Positions 23,385 to 36,110 of a stretch of DNA of 64,000 nt are shown piece after piece (position 1 is the stretch's first letter; each line of letters opens with the position of its first letter). The stretch spans positions 11,833,111-11,897,110 of the forward strand of contig NC_092576.1 of NCBI RefSeq assembly GCF_037975245.1. The letters run 5' to 3'. This DNA comes from Apostichopus japonicus. Taxonomy: Eukaryota > Echinodermata > Holothuroidea > Aspidochirotida > Stichopodidae. The translations under genes were made by a program, and so were the position numbers. The notes below the pieces were generated by a model. That model was not told the DNA's origin and made no database searches. It saw only the letters and a program-made list of their open reading frames with translations.

Positions 23385-24075
23385 GTGAGTATATCCTTAG
23401 CACCTGTCTTTTGTTGTTTTTGTTCTTTGTTTTTTGAAGGCACTGTATGGGGTATTGTGTTTTCTCTATTAAAGGTACTAATGAGTGCATTTTATATGGG
23501 GAACCCTTTAGTCGATGTTGTGTTTATTTCTTAATACTCACTCACATTGAAGGGCATTGCCTGAGTGTGAAAACGAGTATCCTTCAAGACTTTGTTTTGA
23601 AGGCATACTGTATATGTGTTATACTTACTTTAAAGGCATCAGGTGGGTATGATTCATACAAGGTTATCGCCTTTTTTGAAGGAAATCCATATATGGTCAA
23701 GTGTATCCTTATTACTCGTTTTTGAAGACACTGTGTGAGTATCCTAAATACAATGTTAAGTGGGTACCCTTAATGTACTCATTTTGAGGGCACTGCTTGA
23801 GTATGAATATAGTACACACATCCCCTTTAATAAGACTTGTCCTGAAGGCTCCTCATAGGTGTTGTACTCCTCACTTTGAAGGTGAGTATTATGTATTACG
23901 AGGTACTACTTTCTTTTGAAGGCACATGCATGACTATGTACCCTCATTATTTTTTGAAGGCAATGTGTGAATAATAAGTATGAATACACGTAATGAATTA
24001 ATACCCTTTAATATACTTGTTTCAATTCACTGTGTGGGTATTGCTAAATAATGTGCTTGTTCTGAAGGCACTCCC
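23371..24075 (+). repeat. Degenerate tandem repeat seeded by exon 8 end and its splice donor
   Basis: The exon 8 / intron 8 junction (tgaagtcactgcgtgagtat then cct) recurs about 13 times in about 700 b as variants of ttttgaaggcactgtgtgag plus tat. Examples lie at 23436, 23549, 23598, 23724, 23784, 23876, 23917, 23954 and 24061, spaced about 30-110 b. The copy at 23724 differs at only two of about 21 positions and keeps a perfect GTGAGT at 23735; another GTGAGT lies at 23882. Confidence 0.75.
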
Positions 24076-24384
24076 ACGCATCAACATATCCTTTATGCTT
24101 AGCTTAAAGGGGAAAGTATAGAAAAGTTTCAAGAGAAATTCTTGAGAATCCTGAGATAATTATACATCTGGTTAATAAATTTTTGATTTATGGGTGAATA
24201 AATTTTCTTGATATATTGTTAGTATAAGAACATAGAATTGAAGTAAATGTGGTTGCCAAGTCTAAAAACTAAAAGAAAGAAAAAACCCCCTTATATTTCA
24301 GTCATATAGATATACTGTAATTGTATTGAGGACGCAATGACATTATTGAATGTGAGTTCTGTGCCTAGAAATACTGAGTGAACA

Positions 24385-24617
24385 AAGGCGGTGGCATTCG
24401 AAGCAATAAATCTTAGCAATCGGGAGGTTCCGTGTTCGATACCCGGCCGTGTCATACTGTAGTAAGGTGGGTTTTTCATCCAAGAGCAATCTAGGGTTTT
24501 CCCCAATCCGAACTGACTATCTAAATTGAAGAGATTCCAAATTTGAGTTAAAATGTTGAATTGGAAGCCACCCAGCATGAAAGTTGTAATCCATAAGCCC
24601 TTGCTGGCTTGTCCCAC
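24385..24617 (+). mobile_element. tRNA-derived SINE, family 3 (copy 1)
   Basis: Head aaaggcggtggcattcgaag with a B-box-like segment (ggttccgtgttcgatacccg), then the body aaggtgggtttttcatcc, ccaaatttgagttaaaatgt and tgaattggaagccaccc, ending near cttgtcccac. About 230 b. It matches 38013-38242 along its length. Confidence 0.85.
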
Positions 24618-25671
24618 GTTCATGCATTGGGATATATTGTAAATGTTCAAGTTTTTGGACGCTATTCGATACAAAAATTCCATTTAACGATCTAGTCTGT
24701 CAGCGTTACCAGTCAAGCAAATGATTTGTCAAGCTAAAGTAATTCCCAAATGGGAGTCATTTACCGTAGGACTTGCTGTAATGTTGACCTGAATTCTCTG
24801 TACTAAAATGGGGGGTGGATTGGGGGGGGTGGATGGGGGAATGATGCACAACATGTCTTAGTTGGAACATAATCATATCTCCCCTACTTCTCAGAAAGTA
24901 ATTATGGTAAAATGGCTGAATCATTTAGTGAATAACTGCTTTGCATGGGAAGGATAATTATTTTTCCAGCAATTAGTGAGTGGCCTCATAGTAACCCATT
25001 CTTTCCTGGGAAGAAAGTGATAATATAGTGGAATATATCGTCATGATGTAATGTTCGAACTAACATGTATACATGTGAAGGACATATATCTGGATTCCTT
25101 AATTTGATGTGAGAACACCAGCTATTGTAACAACACCGCCATCATGTACAAAGTCATCAATCCGTGTATATATATCGATATCGTTAGCCTGCACGGACGT
25201 AGAGCCCGGTAGGCAGTCTACCAGTAAATTTGTTCGATCCGTGGATAATTTTGGCAGTCTTCTACATTTTCTTTTTCGCTTCACTCGAACATGACGACGG
25301 AACATCAATTCTTATTCATGTATTTTCTCTCGCTGTGCACATGGCTGGCTGCATGCCTGTCTGGTAGAGTTCACATTCACACTCTCCGGACGTCAGTCAT
25401 CGCCTTGAAACGGCTCGTAATTAAGAGCGTAGAGGTCTGTGGGGAAGAAAATGGACTCTTTGGATATGCTGCACATGACATTTTTTTTTTTTAGCTTTTG
25501 TGTAATATTCTTCAAATAAATTGACTAGACAATTGTGATACAAAAGTGTCACTTGAAAAGTTTCTCATGCAATTTAATGGTACTGGTCTACATTTTAGAC
25601 ACCAAATTTAAGAATAATTTAGTGCCAGAATTAGGAATTATGGATAAGATTACTAATATTGACATTTTGCA

Positions 25672-25672
<1 letters not shown>

Positions 25673-25720
<48 letters not shown>

Positions 25721-25769
25721 TACATATATATATATATGTATATATATATGTATATATATATACATGTAT
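25673..25769. repeat. TA microsatellite
   Basis: (TA)n with occasional TACA and TGTA interruptions, about 97 b. Confidence 0.95.
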
Positions 25770-25944
25770 TCAGTCAGTCAGTGTGGTAAAATCTCTGGCG
25801 AAAAAAAATAATCGATCACCAACATGTCACTATGAAATGTGTCGTAGATTTGCTCTCGGGTACCAGATATAAACAAACGGTAGTGTGTGTAAAGCAGTAA
25901 TCAGTTATGCATACATATACAATTGCCTGGCATTGTTCTTCCAG

Positions 25945-26051
25945 CCCTCGTCAGCGCCTCGTCAATCCAGAAGATAAAAGCCATGGACACATTCGACATA
26001 GAAGAAGCCGAACGAGAGTGGGTGACGGTGCACAGGGGATCTGTCGTTATG
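25945..26051 (+). CDS. CNGK: Exon 9: cytoplasmic linker between repeats A and B
   Basis: Two bases complete a Pro codon. LVSASSIQKIKAMDTFDIEE then AEREWVTVHRGSVVM follow, ending in phase 0 with donor atg|gtaatt. The segment is acidic and helical in look, without transmembrane character. The frame fits exon 8 exactly (1 + 107 bases). I recognise no domain in it, and it is weaker as an exon call than the channel-core exons. Confidence 0.75.
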
Positions 26052-29000
26052 GTAATTTTTGATGTTACATTCCCCTCTCCCCCCTCCCCCCCTCTTCACT
26101 TTGAGATCGAATATGAAATATTGCGGTAACTACAGTGGGACGAACCATCGTGTATCATGTTTGGCATAATTTTACGCAGATTTCTTTTCTTCATGCTCGA
26201 TCGATTTATTCCCACGACAGCTACATTTAGACCAGCGGGGTGGGAGGGGGGGGGGTAGGCGTAGCATCTATCTGTCTCGCAAATAATGTTCAATAATTCA
26301 ACAATCTAAAAGATAAATAATATTTTTGCTGACCTGTGAGCAGTCAATTTTGAATAGAGAGGGTCGTCTTCACGATTTACCTTTTGGTGTGAAACTTTAG
26401 ACGCCTCTAGGTTTCTTGCTCCCTCCACTTGATAGATTTTTGTTCGTCACCCGTGTACCGACTCTGAAATATCGTCACGACTCACCTCTTTCTCTCTGAG
26501 ACGAAGTCAGGGTATAGGACGGTAAAGTCGAGTAATGTAAACTCCTCTTGATGTAATTGTCACGTCCTGGGCTCTCCGAGCGAACAGAAGGAAAGACGAG
26601 AAACTGGCGTGAAAATTAAGGAAAATTTTAAGGCGAAGTTAATAGAAAGGCAACAATTGGGCATTTTTTTGAAATTTTGCTTCAATGGAACTGAAAATTG
26701 GTGCTCAGCTAAGGACGGTTTAGTCCTTTGCTCTATCATGTGGTACAATCCAGTGCTCACCAACATGGACGAATTGTATTTCTGATGTCTATTTTTGTAT
26801 CTTCCCCCATCCCCATTCCCCACCCCCCCCCACCCCAAAAAATTGCTTCATTGAATATTAGTTGATTCTTCTAATAAGATAAGGACTAAACCCATGTAGG
26901 CTGGGTTTTAAATGAATTCCAATTTACCTTTTTTTTTTCTTCTTCTTCTTGTGAAATTGTACATTTTTGTCTGATTTCCCAACATCCAACTTAGCATAAT
27001 TTAAGATAAATTATTCCCCGGTGAAATTTCTTGTTTCACTATCAGTTGAATTCGTGCTGTGCTGTGACAGCTCTGTGAATCAAGCAAGACTGATCCAGTC
27101 TTTTTAATTATACTAACAACTCACCTTTTGCAGGTTCTAGGCTTGGCAAAACACTTTTTTTAGTGTTGATAGCATTTTTCCTGATAATAATTTGCTTAAT
27201 TATCTTCATAAAAGTAAAGCTTGCAGAACACCTTTCTGTTCCCTCTCACAAGCTGAATTCCTAATCCGTTTACTAAAACTGATGAACGTAAAATATTTTG
27301 GTAATCTATTTGTTCGTTAGTTCTATCAATCTATCAATTTTGTGGTTTGCAATTAAGATTTTTTGAAGTATTTTTTTATTTCCATTTTGGAAATTGGTTC
27401 CATACATAGCTGTAAAATATTCAATGTAAAATAAGAGATCAGTAAGTTTTGAAAGATATATGTATGCACCAAATCTTTTTGACAACTGCAAAATTTTGTC
27501 TTATTGCATCATCGACTATCAGGATATTATGCATATTTAAATGGCTTGTTTTTATCCCCCCCCCACCCACTCAACCCCTCACCACTCAACCCTGTCCCGT
27601 TCCAAAAAAAAGATAAAAGAAAGATATGGGTTTTGCTTGTCTACTGTGCAGTGTCAATTCTTTTTAATTAATTTTTTGGCTAAATTAACCTGTTTTGTTT
27701 TGATGCTCACAGCATAACATGATCGGAATTCCCACTTGCTATCATGTGATGTTTGTCCGTCCGAAAGTTTAACAACTTCTTGATTTCTCCTGCTTAATTT
27801 TGTTTTTGTTTTTATTTCTGTTCTCTGTCTCCATTTTTTTTTTCCCTCTTGTTTCCGCCACGTCAAGCAACCCGATGTTTCGGTCGAGCAGCCTAATGCT
27901 TCGGTCAGTTTTCTAATTATTCGAAGATAGATCGATATAGTTTTTTTGGGGATGAACCTGCATCTTGGTTTGGCATTTGGAATTCTATTTGATCTTCTCT
28001 CCAATTGATATCCACCCTTTCATCATCTTTGCATGTTCCAGAATCATGTAACCAAAAAATTTGAATCTCAGATATGGTATTTTTTATTTTTTATTATTCT
28101 CTTTCATTCCATCTTTTCATTGATAAAACACTAACCAAAATGCATGTACATAGAAGTAGCTGATGTTTATTTTATTTTATTTTTTTACCATCTGGTTGCA
28201 GTGTCTTGAACGATAGAGAAAAAGTTGTTATACCCGAGGGTTGTACAGCTAATTAATAGACAAAGCGTCGAGTGGACGAGGTTATCGAGTGTGACTTCTT
28301 TGAGAGAGAGAGAGAGCTTGTAACCATCCCTATTAATATGTATATTTGTTGTCATGCGATAAAATCTTACAGTTTGATCGACCAATGATGACGGAGAAAG
28401 ACAGTCCGCAAACCGGGTCGCTAGCTGTAAAATGGGTATTAACGAAAACCGGGGGGTCGGGTCCAAATGGCTTGAAAATTCTGGTTTGAATTTTCGTATC
28501 TGTAGGTATTAATGGCATTGCTTCCTATGGATGTTTTGGTTTGCTGTGGCTTTGTGATATATTTCCCGTCCGGATCAAGTTTGCACTCGTTTTCTTCATA
28601 AAAACTTACCCCTCACTAACATCAAGGGTTTATTTATTGTCTGATATTTAAAGAGCTTTCATTTTTATTTATTTTTTTTTTGAAGATTTTTTTAAAATAT
28701 TTTTTTATAATTTTTTTTTTAGCTATTAGCAATAATGGAGAATTTGAAAAAAAAAATTTAGTTATGTTGGTCTTATTTGTGAAATTAGCTGTGGGACATC
28801 TTATTACCATTTCATGCAATTTTAATACTCCAAATTAGCCTTCTGTGATCTTGACCCCATCCTTCATCTCTGTGTTGTGCTGGGTCTGTGCTCTAGTAAT
28901 TTCCAAGTTGTTGTTTAAAGAGCTGTTGTTTTAACTTGTTTCTGTTTGTGATGCTAGTTTGATGATATTTGCTCCAAGTATCCCAATAATGGTCAAATGT

Positions 29001-32000
29001 AGTTTAATAACTAGCCTATTAAGCAAGTCGCATTTCAAGTGAGAAAGGTTTAAACAATTTTTTTTTTTTTTTAAATTTGTCCATTTTTCCGGAAATAATA
29101 TCATGTGGTTGTATAGAATGCCTTCTGTACTTAGTTGAAAAATTGGTTTGGGTTACAAAAAATCTTGAGAAATGAGTAAGGTTGTTTTTGACTTGCTCAT
29201 ATTAATTTGATAATTCCATTGCCAAAGGTGAAAAAAAAAACCAAAAAACTTCTTTTTTTTAAAAATGCATTTTCTGCCAAAGAAATCTCTAAGAATAAAA
29301 CAAATTAGTTTTTTGCAAGTTTAGTCCTGATTCTATATTTAGAAGAGTGACTTTTCTTTATTAAAAGGATTTAAAAGAAAACGCAAAAAAAAAACCCCAG
29401 ATATATTATGATTGAATTGATATTAAATGACAAGTCTGCATTACCGGCTCATTTGGAGCAATGTATAGTATGTGGATGTATACTATAGTGACAGGGAAGT
29501 GATAGCAAAGGCAGGCTTGACCGACCGATGTCCCAGCCATGTCACAGCTATCTGGCGTCACATCGTATGCTCTGCCTTAAATTATGAGGGTACTTATTAT
29601 GCATTAGAGATTAAAGTACTACCTATCCTTGAATTCAAACCTCTCTTATCAGCAGTCTGTGTACAATTAAATTGAAATAAACATAAAATAAAACTGTTAG
29701 CAAACTGCTTATCGAACTAGAACCCCTTTGTAAGAGAATGTGTAAAAGTAAGTTGGCCTGAGGTTTCGATCCTAGCAGGATCTTCTTCAGAGGCTAAATG
29801 ACAAGTAACAGTAACAGAAGGGACAAAAACACACACAGAATACAGACAGGTTAATGAGCACGGTGAACACAAAGAGATAGATGTAAGGGGATGAGTGGAC
29901 AAGGGATGGAGAGAAGAAAGTAAATTGCACATATTGGAATTAACTTGTAGAGGAATTTATTTAGGAGCAGGTATTACTGTAGCATTTATTAACAATAATA
30001 ATAAGAATAATAATGATAATGATAAGAATAGTTAGTCTCAAAGTGCAGAATCCAGCAAAAGTTGCTCAATGTAGTTTACAGGTGATGACAAAATTAAGAG
30101 ATAGAGAAAAGAGAAACGTCTAATAACAACGTGAGAAACGATGAATTAATCCGAAAGCTAATTACTCTATATTCATATATTCATATGCATATTTATTATT
30201 TATAAAATTATTAATAGCTTCATATTTATCGAAAGCTATCTGGCAAACTACTGTATACATTGGGTTGAATTTTGACTTTCTAAAGTAAGCCACTCAGCCA
30301 GCGGTACAGTACGTCGGTGTGTTTATACATGTTACGGTGAACGGAGGTGTGATATTGCTTTTAGTGTACTTGCAGTTATAGACATAATTTAGATATGAAG
30401 ATTGGATATTTTTATTTTTTTAAATATATTTTAATGAGCTTACAGTCTGTGGATCGAGTGAGAGCAGACTCATATTATACCCACTGCTATCCCTAACCCT
30501 GTTTTTGAACCTTGAAATGGCACTGGCATGCAATTAACATGTATATACTCAAACATGAATATCGACTTGAGGTTAAAATAATTTGCTATAAACTTTCATG
30601 GCACAGTCAAAAGTTGTTTTTCTTTTATTCAAACTTTGAATGAAATGTACAATATTGTTTTACCAATATCGTAAATAAACAATATTTCTTAAATAACGAC
30701 CATAATTGTGAAAATTAAAGTCACCGATAAACAAAGTATATTAAATAAATACAAATTTTGCAACATATGATAAAACATTCCCACGTAGCAGATAATAAAA
30801 CTATAACTGCAATTGGGATAGATAAATAGTGACCCCTAAAAACCTAAACATCAAAAAGAGAAGAATAACTAGAGAATGTTGCATAAAAGTTATTGTAAGA
30901 AATGGGCTAGCGATTTTAGCACTTATGAAGATATCTTTCCAACTGTAGCAATAATTTAAACTTATTGAAAAATTCAGTAGTTAAGCATGTTTGCTTAATT
31001 TGTATAAATTCAAGGCAAAATGCCAATGAGAATTTCACTTGGCAAGTATACTCTTTTTTTTGTAATGCACCAGCATCTTTTAGCAAGTGGGCTACAATTT
31101 TGAAAAGGTAGGCATGGATATTTAAAAAATAATAGCACTTGCATGTAATCTGAACATTGGTATGTAATAATACAAGTCCTTTTTCCAAATTAATCATTTC
31201 CTGTGAGTGCATTATGTATGCATACATTTTTTCAATGTTTAAGCTGAATTTGCAATATTACTATTAATTTTTTTTAAGTTGACAATATATATATTTATTT
31301 TCTGACATTTTTTAATATTGTTTTTAAACTCCATGGAATACACTATTACATTACATTCCTCACAACAAGCTTACTATTGCCACAACAAGTTCCTGATGTT
31401 GCGCCCAAAATTGTGGTATCAAATTCAAATCTTTTTCAGAACCTCAGCACTTATACTTGAAGAAATATGATAATGCACATATACTGTATAGTTTTCAGCC
31501 ATCATGGGCAACTAATTGTTAATTAAGTTGTTTTGAAATTGAAGCTGTTTGTATCGAGTCTGAAAGATGACCGTGGCGAAGACCGAGTTAATGTCAAACA
31601 CTCAATTAGAGGTTTAAAAATTTATAGACATTATTCATAGCCTGACTATATCAAAGGCAAAATGGCTCTAATGTTCTTTTCCCCCTAAATGCTATTCCAC
31701 CCTGCTTGTAAAGAATTCTCCAGGTCTTTTTACAGGAATAGAATATTGTTTCCCCTTCGAACTGCATTTTCCATGTGAAGGAGAGTTACCGGTTTTTAAA
31801 CTGTTTGTCGATAACCTAGGCTGAATGTAATTGTATTACAGTCTGACTAAGGTTTTAACTTATATGGAATGGTTGCCTGTCCTTCAAGCAGAGTTCATTA
31901 ATCTTACTAGTTTTGGATGGGGGAGGGGGAGGGGGAGTGAAGGGGACAGTGGATGTCTTCAATGATTGGTGAATCCCTCAATGTCAACCTTGGACCTGCA

Positions 32001-32867
32001 GTATAACTTCCTGCTTTGAAGTTTCCTGTATCAATTTATGTGTCTAGGGGACATATGAGGGTTGCAATTCCATTACCCATGTCAAAAAGCTTTGAGCTGT
32101 TTTATTTTTCATTTTTTTATTTTGGTGGGGGTTGGGTTGGGGGGGGGGTAGGTTGGGGTAGATTTTCTGTTGGTTACTTTCCTTTATATTTAGTATTTAG
32201 TCTCCTTTCTATTAGAATATTTGCATGTCATAAAAATTAACTACCTTAGAAAATGACCTTCCATCTAGGTTTGCTAACATTATAACTAATAATGAGCTCA
32301 TTCCAGACACTGAAGAGTTAAAGACATGCAGTATAGTGACTGCCGAGTTCCGATCGAGTCTGCACGTTGAATATTTCAACAGAACTGAAATTTGACAATG
32401 TGACTTTGTACTATCACAAAAAAATAAGCAATTTATTGCTTATTAAATGTTGGTATTTATGTGGATAATCCAAATTTCATTAACGAAAGGCATATTGTTT
32501 TCTGTCTTCACGCCTGAAATATAAACTACGCTTACTGTTTTTATGACAAAACACAATTAATAAAAAAATGCTGTTGAATATTAAATATTAACATTTTTTT
32601 TTTATAATTTCTTTTTTATGGAAAAATATCTGGGTTGAGCTCGTTGAGATAATAGCTTGATTCGTAGAAAAAATTCTTGAAAATCGTCTAGTCATTAATA
32701 ATATGAGCATAATTTACTCTGTAGACAAATCTGTATGCATTCTTCATCACCTCATCTGGTTTTTTTTTCTATCTCTGGTATAGTGGTAGTATATCGAGTA
32801 TGGTAGATTTAATTTTAATATTCTCTTGTTTTTTTTACACTTCCATTCATTTTTGCCATCTCCTTAG
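26052..32867 (+). other. Intron 9 (6.8 kb)
   Basis: Contains several C or G runs (26073-26093, 26228-26250, 26811-26835, 27557-27573, 32126-32156), T- and A-rich tracts, a family-4 repeat copy (29739-29920) and a short AT-rich ataataat tract near 29994-30030. I see no other exon. Confidence 0.75.
29739..29920 (-). mobile_element. Interspersed repeat, family 4, with hammerhead-like core (copy 1, damaged)
   Basis: About 180 b matching 59701-59879: both run from tgtgtaaaagtaagttggcc through aacagaagggacaaaaaca to ggagagaagaaag. On the minus strand, 29794-29755 folds like a hammerhead: stem I gcct/aggc, core ctgaaga, stem II gatcct/aggatc, gaaa. The expected cleavage triplet gtc is ctc here, so this copy should not cleave. 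The motif and size suggest a Penelope-like element terminal repeat; the family assignment is inference. Confidence 0.7.
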
Positions 32868-32894
32868 CACGGTCCGGCCCGAAGGCATCCATCG
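32868..32894 (+). CDS. CNGK: Exon 10 (tentative microexon, 27 b)
   Basis: Nine codons (HGPARRHPS), phase 0 on both sides. It is flanked by a good acceptor (ccatctccttag after a T tract) and a strong donor (atcg|gtaagg). It would extend the basic linker ahead of repeat B. Exon 9 can also join exon 11 directly in frame, so this may be a cassette exon or not an exon at all. Transcript data would decide. Confidence 0.45.
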
Positions 32895-33187
32895 GTAAGG
32901 TGTTTCTTTAACTCATCGGCTTCCCGCATTAACCTCCCTCACTCAAGTCTACCTCCTCTTGTCTTCCTCTGTCACCTCTCCATACCCTCACATGCACCTT
33001 TATTTCCTTCCTCTCATTTCCATCCTCATCTATACTTGTAAGCAAATGCTTGGAAAAGGACGACTTTTGGAGAAAAAAAAATTTAATCTTGTGTTTTTTT
33101 TTTTTTTTGTACGTTGTAGTCTGACAAAACAAGCAGAGAACAGGACAATACTGTATGTAGTGGAATGTCCTCTGGTTGATAAATACA

Positions 33188-33190
<3 letters not shown>

Positions 33191-33234
<44 letters not shown>

Positions 33235-33259
33235 ATGTATATATATATATATATATATT
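33191..33259. repeat. TA microsatellite
   Basis: (TA)n with one central tgtgtg break, about 69 b. Confidence 0.95.
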
Positions 33260-33327
33260 GCTCTTCTCTATAAAATAGTTTCAATTCCTGCTACTCCTTG
33301 TCACTTCCGGTGATCATGCACTGAAGA

Positions 33328-33369
33328 TGAGCTAGTTTTGCTCGAAATCTCTGCAAAAACCAAACATTG
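33328..33369 (+). ncRNA. Hammerhead-ribozyme-like motif (degenerate)
   Basis: Plus strand reads tgca, ctgaaga, then stem II gagc-loop-gctc, gaaa, a short atctc and tgca. Stem I (tgca with tgca) and stem II (4 bp, 7-base loop) pair, and the core ctgaaga...gaaa is intact. The cleavage-side bases are atctc instead of acgtc, so activity is doubtful. It resembles the core of the family-4 repeat and is probably a related element remnant. Confidence 0.45.
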
Positions 33370-34833
33370 GCTGTTTTACTTCCAATCACTTACCTAATTT
33401 AATTATTGTATCTCACTCGAGATCCAGCCTTTCTCTAAATGCAGCATAGTTGTTTAACAGTTTTCGCGTTATTCCTACCAAAATATGTTCAACTTATAAT
33501 TAAAAATATGATATTACAAAAATGTTCAGAATAAGTCCATTCAAAGTCGATTGTGGATGCTGTTGCTGCCTCCTAGGTCCGCACAGGTCTGTCGTCAATG
33601 TTGAGCCTTTCTCGTTTAGATATCTAATAATTCCACAAGAGCATGTTTGTTTTCAGCTAAAATTCATACATATTAAAACAACAGGGCACTCGTAGATGAC
33701 ATCCAACACCCAGTTTGTCCTTGAGAACTTGCTAACGGAATGTAAAGATGTAATTCGAGGCCGTAACGAGTCTTACGTTTTAGATTCCCATCGATTTCTT
33801 GCCAATTCCTCTCCCAGAAGCTGACTGAAATGGTCTCTTTTTTTGCTAGGTTAGGTAGTCCAGCCACTTTCTTTGATGGTACGTGGGCCATGCGTCAAGT
33901 TTAAAGGGTCTTTCAAATCTCAAAAAATTTTTTTTTTATAGAAGTACAATCTTACCTCATGCAATCAGTGGTTATTAAAGCTGCCTATACTATAAATACA
34001 ATAATTTGGGTATATATTGTCATCCTTTTATCTCAAGTTCCGGCAGAAATGGTATTCCTTTCAGAAAAAACATAACTCTGCTATAATCTAAAACAGTACT
34101 GTTTTAATTGGTCCTCTCCTGCTGTGCGCACACAGTACATCATGTTCCATTGCTGTGATGTATGTTGAAGAAAATATTGCTTGATTTCATAACTGTTCTC
34201 CATCTGCTTTTTTCGTTTTATCCATGTATTAATATTTGATGAGTAGGTTAATATAGAAATGTCCTGCATTGGTCTCTCCCCAAAAATGGGGGGATTAAAA
34301 GGAAGTGTTTTTCTTAACCTTGAAAACTCAAGAAATGATTGATCAAAATTGAGGTGTTGATGTTTATTATCTTTTGCTATAGTTTTACTGTGTGATTGAG
34401 ACATTTTATATTACAAAAATGAAATCGAACAGAAAAACGAAGAAGAAGAAGTCAAAACAAAAGTTCAAACAAATTTGAATAAATGTAGTTGTACAGTATG
34501 TTCTCCCTACAAGACTTGACATCAATTAACTCTTGCAAGCTAGAATGTCCCTAGTGCATGAAAAATCAAAGAAACCAGCGCTTTAGGGATGGAGGGGTAG
34601 GGGGTCCGGACCCAATGATTTTTATTTTGACCTTCTTTCCTCCTCCATGTCATATTTAAATGTGCTTGCGTCGTCAGTGTAAACCATGCGTGCATGACAT
34701 TTCCATGTTTACAGATCTAACTGTAACGTGTACTGAGGATGATATTATACACGTACAGTACCGTTGTAATCCTTGCTGTGTGTTTGTCTTTCTTTGTGTT
34801 AATTAACACAGACTATGTATGTTACCATTTACG

Positions 34834-34907
34834 TATGTATATATATATATACATATATATCTATATATATATATATTTAGATATATATGTATATATATAT
34901 ATATATA
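34834..34907. repeat. TA microsatellite
   Basis: About 74 b of (TA)n with tacat and tagat interruptions. It is followed directly by a tRNA-like fragment containing agaggttcgaaaccgg (34932-34947). Confidence 0.9.
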
Positions 34908-35099
34908 GCTATGGACGCTGATTGTATGTCCAGAGGTTCGAAACCGGTAAGGAAGGTCGTAATTCCACTGTAGGTGTTTGTCACCTGTATCGAACAATAC
35001 TAGTTCTGTTCTGGTGACATATTTGCCTTACTCTTAGAGATCAAACATGGTGCTAACTAACTAGAAATCATTTATAGTTCATAAAGCCGGATCCCGAAA

Positions 35100-35290
35100 G
35101 AGATATACTTTGTTAACGAAATGGAGGTAAACGACAAATGCAGATGAATATATGTATATAATTGAAATTGTAGTGACTTGGAAAATCCAGAACAGTGAAA
35201 AAGCTCACAGCCTCCACCGTGATTCGAACCAGGGCCTCCCGCTTTATATGCAGACACCCTAACCGTACGCTTTCCAATATATTGTGCTCA
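35100..35290 (-). mobile_element. tRNA-derived SINE fragment, another family
   Basis: On the minus strand, acggttagggtgtctgcata (A-box side) is followed by gcgggaggccctggttcgaa and tcacgg (B box), then a body toward 35100. The tRNA-like A/B box spacing suggests a SINE head; element ends were not fixed and no second copy was found in the window. Confidence 0.65.
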
Positions 35291-35765
35291 AAGCTAATTT
35301 TGAATAAAAAGGTTAAAAAAAAAAAAAGGCAAGGTTATAAATTGTATGAACTGCATTATCTCCAACCAGCAACCAAAGCTCGCAAACAACCCTTCTTTAA
35401 CTTCAGATGGGTTTATTTAAAGCAAAGAGTGAGTGAGATCTCTATCTAGTAGTAGTGAAAGGAGGCTGACGACAGGTCGCGGGCTCACGTCCTCAAATCC
35501 TGTAGGATTCGCGAAACTGATTATTATCTGAACCGCGCGATGCATGGTCGTCGGCATCGTCGCAAAGTTGGAATCACGGTTACTTGAATGATATCATTTC
35601 CGATCATCTTCTCGGCGTATTTTAAGATTGTTCCCAAAGTGGAGGAACTATATTTAAGCCAAAGAAAGTAGGATAAACAAATAGGTCCAGATGATAAATT
35701 CATATTAAAGATGCCTTCGGTAATACGTTCTAACTTTTAGAAGATTATTCGATATTGCAAACACT

Positions 35766-36110
35766 CCTTTTAAAGCATCTTTTTGCCTCCTTTTCTATGA
35801 TTTTCTCAACCTCATCGACCCCACGATGCCATAACGACACACATGACTAGCTTATCCTTTCCAATCGAACTTCAAACGGAAGAATGAAAAGTAAAAAAAA
35901 GTGGCAACTTTTAACGTTCTTCTCGTAGATATTTTCCGTTACCTGGTTGGCAATAAACCCCGCCCATTATGTGAATATTTAAATTCTATGAACGTCATGG
36001 CATGAATAATGAGGTAAATAATGTTCATATTTGCCTTTGTTGTAAGCAAACCTGTACACCGATGTGTACTACAACACCATGCTTTATTTGTGTACATTGT
36101 GTATGGCTGT
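35766..36110. repeat. Interspersed repeat, family 5 (copy 1)
   Basis: Matches 46601-46890: shared stretches include ccttttctatgattttctca, atgccataacgaca, ctagcttatc, gatattttccgtt, cccgcccattatgtgaatat and caacaccatgct. Copy 1 has about 60 extra bases internally. The type of element is unknown; no coding frame survives. Confidence 0.8.

Larger units (their letters stand above)
23385..25944 (+). other. Intron 8
   Basis: Contains the donor-derived degenerate array, a plus-strand SINE (24385-24617), a G-run near 24811-24838 and a TA array (25673-25769). The acceptor is attgttcttccag. No exon-like sequence was seen besides the flanking ones. Confidence 0.8.

Noticed and set aside
24291-24683. 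130-codon minus-strand open frame
   Set aside because: Lies in a SINE copy. The same frame type appears at 37936-38160 in the second copy of the family, so it is a repeat by-product.
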